The translations under genes were made by a program, and so were the position numbers. Below, in pieces: positions 56,642 through 64,000 of a stretch of DNA of 64,000 nucleotides. Numbering within the stretch: the first letter of the stretch is position 1; the number at the start of each line of letters is the position of its first letter. Source of the DNA: Knoxdaviesia capensis (lineage: Eukaryota > Ascomycota > Sordariomycetes > Microascales > Gondwanamycetaceae); NCBI GenBank assembly GCA_001510575.1, contig LNGK01000003.1:3611732-3675731 (forward strand), written 5' to 3'. The notes under the pieces are model-generated. The model was given only the letters and a program-made list of their open reading frames with translations. It made no database searches and had not been told where the DNA came from.

Positions 56642-59600
56642 ATGCCGGGTCTGTGGTCTCCTTGCTCCTCTAAAGGCAATTCCCTGATGGAGCGGGCTGT
56701 GACTGGGCATGACTTTGTGGACCAGCTTTTGGGTCTTGATAACATAATTGATAGCCTCACTGATTCCAAGAATCCGGAGTCTCAAACTCGGCTCTCAGCG
56801 ATGATGGACCTGTTTCAGGTTGCTCGCAAGCAGCTTGAAGCAGTCGGACATGTTCATGAGCTTGAAGTTCACCCAGTCCCGACAGCTGGAAATGACTGGG
56901 ATGCGATCAACAACCAACGCTTCAGAGACATCGTGTTTGTCCAGAAGAGCAAGATGCATGACAAGAGTTTCTGGGGCCTTAGCTGGTTAGTTGCCATCTC
57001 TGATCATATTCCTATCATGATCAAGTGGCTTCAGTACTTCAGCACTGTTGACAAAGTGTCTTCTCTTGCTCTCCAGAAGAGCCTTCTGAAGGCCAAAGCT
57101 CTTTGTGACTTCTATCTTAAACCTGGTATGTTTCTCTCTCTTTTGGTTCTGTCATTCCCCCCTATTACCCCTCTGATGTCTATCATGTTGCTGCTTACTC
57201 CTTCCTCTATCTCCTGTTTTGCTCTGGGTCTGCCTTGTCTGCTATATTTGCTTCCTGGTTATTGACTTCTTTTGTATTATGCTCTTAAGGCTAGCCCTAA
57301 TGGAGTGAATACACAGAACTGTTGATAAGAGGAAGCAAAATAATAAATGGAGCACATGCCTGATAAACAACTGTACACATGTGTACCTTTGTTTTTCTTT
57401 GAAGGCATCCAAGATAAGGAAATGCCGAGATCAAAATACAGAGATACGGGAAGGGGAGAAATAACATGTTGATTATATTTCTGTTTCTCTTCCTCTCCCC
57501 CTCGTTTTCTTTTTTCCCTCCAACGTCATCTTCTCTGCTACTCCCCTTCATGTTCTATTCTGTAGAGGGATGTTATTTTCCATTCCTCTCAGTTTAAAGA
57601 GATGCAGGGTGGACACCCACCACCATCTATCTATCGATGTGAGTTAATATCAGTTCCTAATATTCATTTTTCTTGTTTCTTCAGATCCTGTCGCTGCTGG
57701 TTTCCAATCACTTCCTGTGAACGTGAAGGAAGTCTCTCTTCCCAAATCCAACCTGGGTGACAATGTGACCGAGGCCCAAGTGGCCAAGAACAATTCACCG
57801 CAGAAAATTGTTCTGAAGACCAGTGCTCCCAAGATTGAAACTGCTCCCCAGGTCACCAAATCTCCTGTTGTCAAAGCCGTGAGAGACCCCAAGGGAATCA
57901 CTTCGTCCAATGCTGCGACCTGTGAGTCCAGTGACGGCGGATCTGATTCGAAGGCTTCGATTGTGGCAGAGGTGGCTCAGCCCATGGCCTCGTCTTCAAT
58001 TGTTGATCATCCCGGCGATATCAACACAAATGATCGCGAGAGCACTGTGGCAGATTCAGGGGCTAAAGTCAGCACTGATGTTGTCGATCCCGTGACTTCA
58101 ACAATCACTGTCGACCCTATCCCCGAAGTCAACACGCCCCATCATGATAGCATGGTGTCTGAGTCATCGACTGTTGTTATTCGTCTTTCCCATGATGATC
58201 CGCCCTTTTCGTCTTCGTCGTCGGAAAGTGGTGGTAGTACCTGGGATGGCATTGATGACAAGAAGACTGCTGATGAGGTCGGCCAAGCGGTCGGTACTTC
58301 TCCGGAGTCTCATTCGGGTGGATCTGATAACGGAGGGGATCCGGTCCCCGAAGTTGAAGCTCCTGATGGGTTTGATCCTGGATTTGATCTTGATCTTGGT
58401 GATGTCTACAACCTCTCGCCGCAGTCAAGCATCGTCAGCGATGGATACCAAAGCTCAGATTCCGCTTCTGTCACCGAGTCTGGGGATGGCGATGATGAGG
58501 ATTCTGAATTGGCCCCTCCTGACCGGGCTATCGATGGCGATTCTCAGGTTTCTGGCTTGTCGCATAGTTCTCTTGTTGGCAACAGCGCTGATGTCTCGGC
58601 CTTGACTCCCTCTGAGGCTGTCAGTGACAGCGGTATCGTTTCGGACACAGTTGCTCCTCCCGATGAGAGTGTCACTCAGGCCAAAATCGTATCCGAAAAG
58701 GCGCCTGTTCCGATTGTTGCTGTCAGCAAGCCTCGACCGGCCACTGCCGTCACTGTGTCTTCTGAATCTGAGAGAGTGGTTACTAACAATGGACGTTCCG
58801 ACAGAGTTTCTAACCTATCATCCAACCGCCAGGAGCAGCTCTCAATGCAGGGTTCTGGCCCTGCAAGCCACAGGGATGAGCGCCTGAAACGGTTACTCCA
58901 GGGACGTGGGGCCAACGCGCAGAAGTTTATTCTGGCGTTGGCCTCCCGGCTCTCCGGGTTCACAGCATCGCGGCGGAAGGAACTCGAGATCCTAGCTGCT
59001 GCTCCCTGCGACGACACAACCGATCGTCGCCACCGCCGCCGGAAGAGCCTCGCTGGCATCATCCGCGACCCCGCGGTCGCGGAACACGAGCCGCATCGTG
59101 CGGCCAAGAAAGCCCCGCGGTCCAAGCCTACGCCGTCGACCGCCCGCCCGTCGGCCACCCAGACCGGCTCGGATGTTACAAGCGGGGGTGGGGATGAGAA
59201 GCCCGGTGCCTCTGTTGAGGAGGAGGTCGCCCTTGTCTCCCATTCTGGCGAGAAATCTGGAGTGGACAAGGGCAAGGGGGTTGATCGCCCCTCCCCGCCC
59301 CCTATGTCCGAGAAGGGGGACGCTGATGTTGCCGCTGCCCCGACCGCCGATGAAGGCTATCGCGGCTCTTGCCCTCCCGTTAACGGCGGGGATGAAGCCG
59401 AGGAGACTGAGTCCTCGCCGGCGGCCAGTGAGGTCGCTGGGAACGATTGCGCCGAGTCGTGCGACGAGCAGTCCGAGGACCTCTCGGCACTGGTAAGCCC
59501 TTTCCAATGCTTCTCAAATGTTACAACGATCCTAGCTAACCCCACCCCCTGTTGTTCTTCTTCCTTCCAGGGAAGCTTTGTTCCCCCGCCTTCGTTCCTC

Positions 59601-60248
59601 GGTCCAATTGCTGATCACATCATCGACCGGGCCCTTGTCCTTCTGGCAGAGCAGGGTGGCCATTCAGTCCGGCGGGCCGATGTTCCCCTGTTCCTCCGAG
59701 AGGTCGGAGAGATTTTCGGGGAGTTCCTCCGCGGGGTGGATCCGGAGGGCGCACGGGTTTACCACGCGGTGGTTGCTGCCCTAGAGGAGACAGCGGAGGA
59801 GGCAGCGGAAGAGCCCCCGGCGCCGGACCCCACGCCGGCTTCGGCTTCGGAAGACGATGTGGCGGCGGCGGTGGATGCGATTGTGGCCGCACGGGTCGAA
59901 GCCCTGGAGCGCCTCGAGCGGGAGGAGATGAGGCTGGTCTTCACAAACGAGCTAGCGGAGCGGACCGTGGGTGCGCTTCGCGACAGCCTGCAGATGGCCC
60001 GCGAGTGCGCGGGCCCGGCTGTGCGAGCCCGGCGGCTACGGGACCAGCTGGAGAGCCGCGTCGAGGAGCTGCGCACTGAGCGCAAGGCCCGGGTGGCCGC
60101 ACTCGACGCGCGCTGGCAGCAGGCCATTGCGCTCTCGGCGCAGATGAGCGGTCTGTGCAAGCAGATCACCGAGCTTTGTGCTGAGGTCGGCTTGGGGAAC
60201 GTGGTGGACATCATGCAGCTGGCCTCGTCCGGCGAGTTCACTTTGTAA
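56642..60248 (+). CDS. Unrecognised 989-residue protein upstream of the hairpin array
   Basis: Three exons (56642-57125, 57685-59492, 59571-60248) join in phase. The first 160 residues are a compact helical domain (FVDQLLGLDNIIDSL, RLSAMMDLFQVARKQLEAVG, FRDIVFVQKSKMHDKSFWGL). The middle, about residues 165-560, is disordered and rich in S, D, V, P and G. A basic patch follows (DRRHRRRKSLAG) near 600. The last exon encodes a conserved-looking helix (ADHIIDRALVLLAEQGGH, LREVGEIFGEFLRG) and a coiled coil rich in E, R and A up to residue 989. No zinc knuckle, protease or polymerase motif is present. The 5' two-thirds use many T-ending codons; the 3' third is GC-rich, as if of different origin. 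Intron 2 is 78 nt, a multiple of three with no stop, so it may be retained. Layout recalls a structural or Gag-like protein, but this is speculative. Confidence 0.75.
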
Positions 60249-60336
60249 ACCAACCCCCCCCAAAAAAAAAAAATAATAAAATAAAAGAACTCTTGTTTGT
60301 CTGGTTCCGGACACAATGATCTTCTTTCACCGCTGC
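60249..60336 (+). other. Poly-C/poly-A tract and possible polyadenylation signal after the stop
   Basis: Immediately after the stop codon come a C run, an A run and overlapping AATAAA hexamers at 60275-60285. If used, the mRNA of the upstream gene could end before the repeat array. If skipped, the array would be in its 3' UTR. Confidence 0.5.
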
Positions 60337-60897
60337 ATGCTCTTAGCTGAGCGTGCTGGTGTTTTCTGTGCTTTCTCCATGCTCTTAACTGGTGTGGAGA
60401 GAGGCACACCCTCTCCTGCGCCTGTCCTTTCGTCGGGTTCCCATGCTCTTGACTGGTGTGCGATCCCGGCCGCTCCTCTTCCTACGGACGTCATGCTCTT
60501 CACTGGTGTGACTGGGAGTGCTCTCCATGCTCTTAACTGGTGTGAAGGACAGACAGGCCCTTCGTCTCCTTCTGTCTCACGCTCTTAACTGGTGTGCGGC
60601 ATGCCATTCAGTAACGATCCTTTCATGCTCTTTACTGGTGTGAAAGGAGACCGGCTCTTCTGCCTTCGTGCATGCTCTTAACTGGTGTGTTACGATGGGT
60701 ATTTCTATGCTCTTCGCTGGTGTCGAAAGGGGTCGGTACTCATGCTCTTAACTGGTGTGGGGGATGGTACTTCCATGCTCTTGATTGAGGGTGGAAGGGG
60801 GGGTTTCTCTTCTGCTTTTCTCGCTCCTGGTGGTATTCGTGCTCTTCATTGAGGGTGAGTACCACCTGTCAGAATCCGTGCTCTTGGTTGAGGGTGG
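60337..60897 (+). repeat. Array of 12-13 hairpins with a constant loop and variable stems
   Basis: Copies of ATGCTCTTAACTGGTGTG start at 60379, 60443, 60493, 60527, 60579, 60625, 60672, 60707 and 60742. Variants with GCTCTTNATTGAGGGTG or GCTCTTGGTTGAGGGTG start at 60775, 60839 and 60878, and a diverged copy at 60337. Spacing is irregular, 33-64 nt. The flanks differ between copies but pair across many of them: TCCTTTCA with TGAAAGGA (copy at 60625); CTTTCTCCA with TGGAGAGAG (60379); CTTCCA with TGGAAG (60775); GGTGGTATTCG with TGAGTACCACC (60839). Copies at 60493, 60742 and 60878 pair over only about four bases. Most imperfect pairs are G/T, which pair only if the RNA is copied in the + sense. 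This suggests an array of RNA stem-loops with a fixed loop. I know no matching family. Confidence 0.85.
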
Positions 60898-61953
60898 AGG
60901 ATGGCTTTTTTTTTTTCCTTGGGTCGGGTGTTTTTTTTTCGTCCTGGCTTAAGGTCTGTCTTTTTTAGTGTCGGCGTTTTGGGTTCGAGTGGTGGTTTTT
61001 TACCTAGTCGGGTCTTTGTCCATACGGCAGACAGAGTAGTCAAATCTGAAGCGGCGACGCGTTTTTCATTTATCTCTTTTCATTGTGCCTGTGTAAAGCT
61101 GTAGAGTCCGTTTAGTTCTGTTCGTAGTGTAGAGCGCCCGGAATACTCAGGTTTCCTGTAGTAGCTCCAGACTCTCTTAGAAGAATGGGTGGGAGGAAAG
61201 CTGAGCTGTAGATACACCAGATTTTAGGGTTAGGGTATCACCACTTCTGCCGAGTCATGCTCTCGCCAACGGGGCACATGGAAAGTCACAGATAGGGCCC
61301 TTTACATAGACTCCCAGCTGAACACTACCACAGTAAAGTCACCAATTTGAAGATCGCAAAGTATCCGGGAGTTCTCTCTCCTTTTGTATATATTTTGTGT
61401 ATCCAGTTTCCTCCCCAAGTGCTTTTCGCGAAGTTGAATTAAAGTAGTGTTGGTTTTATGGCAGGTCAGCCGACTTCTTCTCCTTCTCATACAGCAGCCG
61501 GTCCCTTATTCATGACAAGAAAATACAATATAAAACAAAATAGCGTCGTACAAGGTGTTGTATATGGTGGTGACAGTAGTAGAACAAGGAAAGATTCCGC
61601 GCTCCAGGTGGAGAAGAGAATAACACAGATTCGAAAAAGCCAGAGTGAAAAGATGATTAAGTGAAGAAGAAAAAAAGACGTCTCAAGAGAAGTTATAGAG
61701 CGAGGTTAGTCGAATGGAGCCAACCGTGATGGATGGGCCAAAAAGAAAGAAGATAAAAACATAAGGTTAGAAAGCTGTTGTAGTGGTAGCAGTGATTCAT
61801 TATAATAGTACACAGACTGGACGAGACACAGCCTTATTTAAATTCAGTCGGGGGAGACATGAACGCAGACGAAGAGAGGTAGTCGAGTGGGTTGGCAAAA
61901 GAAGGCCTCTTCGGAGAGTCCGGAGGGGTCCGAACCACTAGAGGAGAGAGCGT
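60898..61953. other. Region between the hairpin array and mge1
   Basis: Begins with T-rich sequence (possible end of the array transcript), then holds a telomere-like motif (61224-61236) and the mge1 3' region. A 68-codon frame at 61458-61664 has no recognisable content. Confidence 0.5.
61224..61236 (+). repeat. Telomere-like motif
   Basis: TTAGGGTTAGGGT is a two-unit G-strand telomere-like run in non-coding sequence between the hairpin array and mge1. Confidence 0.8.
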
Positions 61954-62837
61954 TTATTTGTTCTTGACAACGCCGACCTTGGCCGCCCGCAGGATGCGGC
62001 CATTGAGCTTGAAGCCCTTGGACTGGACGTTGAACACCGAGCCGTCCTCCTTGTCAGCCTGCGGGGCCATGAAGGTGGCATCGTGCTCGTTGGGGTTGAA
62101 CTTCTGGCCGTCGGGCGAGAAGCGCTCGATGCCGTGGCGCGCCAGCGTCTGCACCAGCATGTTCTCCGTCATCTTCAGGCCCTCGTGCAGCGCCGCCAGG
62201 TCGCGCAGCTCGTCGCGCTCGCTCGCCGCCGCCAGCTTGTCCTCCGGCACCATCGCCAGCGCCCGCTCCAGGTTGTCGACGCTGTCAATCAGGTCCTTCG
62301 CGAAGCTCTGGATCGCGAAGTCGCGCGCCGACTTCATGTCGCGCTGTGTTCGGTCCTGCAGGTTGCGGAAGTCGGCTACTGAGCGGAGGTATCGGTCCTG
62401 TGGAAGCGGAAGAAGCAACGCGGCGCAAATGATTAGCTTCAGGTCACACACACAGATGTAGTCTCCCGGCTTTCCGAAACGCATCGAAGTTGGTTGAGGG
62501 GAGCTCTCCCGCTATCCCCCCTTTTGTATCCTAAGAAGCTCACCTTCAGATCAAGAACCTCCTTCTCCTTGGCCTCAAGCTTGGTCTTTAGCTCTGCGAG
62601 CGGATCCGCCTCGGCCTCACCAGCCTTCGCGGCATCCGCACCCTCCTCTTTCGCCGGCTCCTTGGCCGACTCTGACGAGTACCACCGCCACATCGGCGAC
62701 CGCAGCGCCGCCGTGCCTGCTGTTACCGGCGCGGCGGACCGGGTCTGGAGAACAATCGGGGACACCCGCGAAACTCCGGCGGCAACGGGGACAGACCGCA
62801 GGCTGCGGGCCGAGCGGAACACGGTTTGTCTTAACAT
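61954..62837 (-). CDS. mge1: Mitochondrial GrpE-type nucleotide exchange factor Mge1
   Basis: Mge1 releases ADP from mitochondrial Hsp70 during protein import and folding. Two exons (62837-62544 and 62397-61954) encode 245 residues; the GTGAGC donor and CACAG acceptor are in phase 0. The start MLRQTVFRSARSLRSVPVAA is an Arg-rich mitochondrial presequence. A long helix follows (LKTKLEAKEKEVLDLKDRYL), then the family core FRNLQDRTQRDMKSARDFAI, LIDSVDNLERAL and the beta domain with GIERFSPDGQKFNPNEHDA and SKGFKLNGRILRAAKVGVVK. The length is normal for the family. Teloboxes lie about 400 bases upstream. Confidence 0.96.
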
Positions 62838-63234
62838 GGTGATAGATGGGAATGAGGAGAAATTAGGAGAAGCGTTTGTTGTTTATTGAGAGCTTCCAAG
62901 AATTGAAGCTTGGTATTAAAAAGGCGAAGACGGTTAAAAAAAAAAGGAGAACAGATAAGAAGTCAGAAATTTAACTCTAGCAAGACCAAAATGGAGAGAG
63001 GGAAACGAAATCTAATTTTGTGTCGCGTGATAAAGATGGCGATGATGATGATGTGAAATAAAGTGAAAAGAAGGACGTAGAAGCAGGAAAAAATTATAGA
63101 TGAAAGAATTGTTCCATGCAATTCGTGCCAAGACTTGTCGAACGCTAACCCCAAGCTGTAGAGAGAAAAAATTAGCTCGGCTCCGATCGGATAAAAACCG
63201 GGTCATAGGAGGAATCCTCGTCACGTGGTACATT

Positions 63235-63256
63235 GTAACCCTAGCTGTAACCCTAG
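63235..63256 (+). repeat. Two telomere-like motifs upstream of mge1
   Basis: GTAACCCTAG occurs twice (63235-63244 and 63247-63256) about 400 bases before the mge1 ATG. Each has a G where a perfect telomere repeat would have A. Confidence 0.7.
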
Positions 63257-63496
63257 TTTAGTGAAATTCTCACGCCGATCGTTAAAAGGCCAGGAAGGAT
63301 AAAGGAGGCGAGAAAATTGATCCCCAAGAGCTGTCATCACAAAGAATCAAAGCGGCCGCTTACATGACAGCACAGGGTGCTAATCGAGGGTGGTTTTTGG
63401 GTGTTCTGGAAGCGCACGCACATCGCCCTGAAGGAACACCGGGGGGGGAGGGAGGAGGAGCGGTTGCAGTCAGTGGTGAGAAGCTTCATCTTTGCT

Positions 63497-63514
63497 CACA
63501 CCAGTTGCAAGAGC
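63497..63514 (-). repeat. Possible isolated copy of the hairpin-array motif
   Basis: On the minus strand this reads GCTCTTGCAACTGGTGTG, the array consensus with a two-base insertion. The flanks GCCCA and TGAGC pair at four of five positions. A single chance match cannot be excluded. Confidence 0.4.
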
Positions 63515-64000
63515 TGGGCTAGACACTCCTTGAAACGGTGAAGGTAAGAAGGGGTTGAACAAAAAAGAAAAAAAAAAGAAACCATCACCGAGGCTTCCTG
63601 AGACTTCGAGTCAAACCACTAGTCGCTTGGGGGTCGAAATACGGACACATAACAGTGACCATTTAAGTGTTCACACGCGCGCCCGAGAAAAACAGAGGGG
63701 GTAGGCCGGGAAGGAGGCAATCGGGGTTGGTGGCAGCGGAAAAGGCGATGAGATTGGGTGGGAATGGACTCAAAAACACTTCATCACGGGACCAATGGCA
63801 AGCGTTGTGATATCATAGAGAAGCAGAAGTAAATCATGACCCTGATACAAAGAGACTGCAGAAAATGGGAATTCTAGCTACCATCCCTCCATCCATCCAT
63901 CAAATCCCCGTTCTTGGAATGTCTGTACTCATATCTGAAATCCCATTATGGCAGAATATCCCGCGTCCATCGCCCAAAAGAAAAGGAAGCCCGAGTCAAA

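Larger units (their letters stand above)
62838..64000. other. Region upstream of mge1 to the window end
   Basis: This holds the mge1 promoter (minus strand), teloboxes and one sequence resembling the hairpin-array motif in reverse orientation (63497-63514). A CCATC-rich repeat (CCATCCATCC) lies near 63890. No further gene is supported to the right edge. Confidence 0.5.

Noticed and set aside
56642..60248. LTR or LINE retrotransposon
   Set aside because: A Gag-like layout was considered, but no zinc knuckle, reverse transcriptase, integrase, LTR or target-site duplication is visible.
60337..60897. CRISPR array
   Set aside because: Short repeats with variable spacers look similar at first glance, but spacing is irregular, the spacers pair with each other around each repeat, there are no cas genes, and the DNA is fungal nuclear.
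60969..61000. tRNA-like GGTTCGAGT box
   Set aside because: A T-loop-like string is present, but no matching A box, acceptor stem or anticodon arm can be folded around it.

Overview
The window is nuclear DNA of a filamentous ascomycete (Pezizomycotina, most like a eurotiomycete; order not resolved). The evidence is short introns (mostly 50-120 nt) with GTANGT-type donors and CTAAC-like branch sites, long CT-rich leaders, long intergenic stretches, and fungal families: Nhp10-like HMG-box protein, fungal ADAM protease ADM-B, fungal acetyl-CoA synthetase, anthranilate synthase, mitochondrial L16 and Mge1. No tRNA, rRNA, CRISPR array or intact transposon was seen.

Layout. 0-8.4 kb: the 3' part of an RMD1/DUF155 gene (+), then an HMG-box gene, a TMEM115-like membrane protein gene and a kinase-like gene (all -). 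8.8-9.5 kb: a decayed Arf GTPase copy bracketed by telomere-like motifs in opposite orientation. 12.6-15.8 kb: a LisH/WD40 (TBL1/Sif2-type) gene. 16.9-21.6 kb: an accessory-looking stretch with a broken HNH-nuclease gene, a small conserved gene and a broken P-loop NTPase gene. 22.4-24.1 kb: trpE. 26.9-27.9 kb: an uncharacterised Q/H/P-rich gene. 29.1-31.8 kb: ADM-B (-). 31.8-38.8 kb: mostly non-coding, with one gene remnant. 38.8-42.0 kb: acetyl-CoA synthetase (-) with an unusual N-terminal extension. 42-48.3 kb: mostly non-coding. 48.3-56.0 kb: a DNA-replication group, Rfc5 (-) and Rfc1 (+), with mrpl16 (-) divergent from rfc1. 56.6-60.9 kb: an unrecognised 989-residue gene followed on the same strand by a remarkable repeat array. 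62.0-62.8 kb: mge1 (-).

The main discovery candidate is at 60337-60897. About a dozen copies of an 18-nt motif (consensus ATGCTCTTAACTGGTGTG) lie at irregular 33-64 nt spacing. In most units the flanking bases differ from copy to copy but pair with each other, so each copy would be a hairpin with a constant loop and a variable stem. The non-Watson-Crick pairs are mostly G/T, which pair in RNA only when read in the + sense, the sense of the upstream gene. This looks like a structured RNA array (3' UTR or separate ncRNA) and matches no family I know.

Other points: two MluI-type ACGCGT boxes upstream of rfc5 and two ACGCGAAAA boxes upstream of rfc1 fit shared G1/S control of two clamp-loader subunits lying 3 kb apart. 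At least five decayed coding sequences occur among intact housekeeping genes. Exon structures were worked out by hand from splice signals and reading frame; none has been tested against transcripts.
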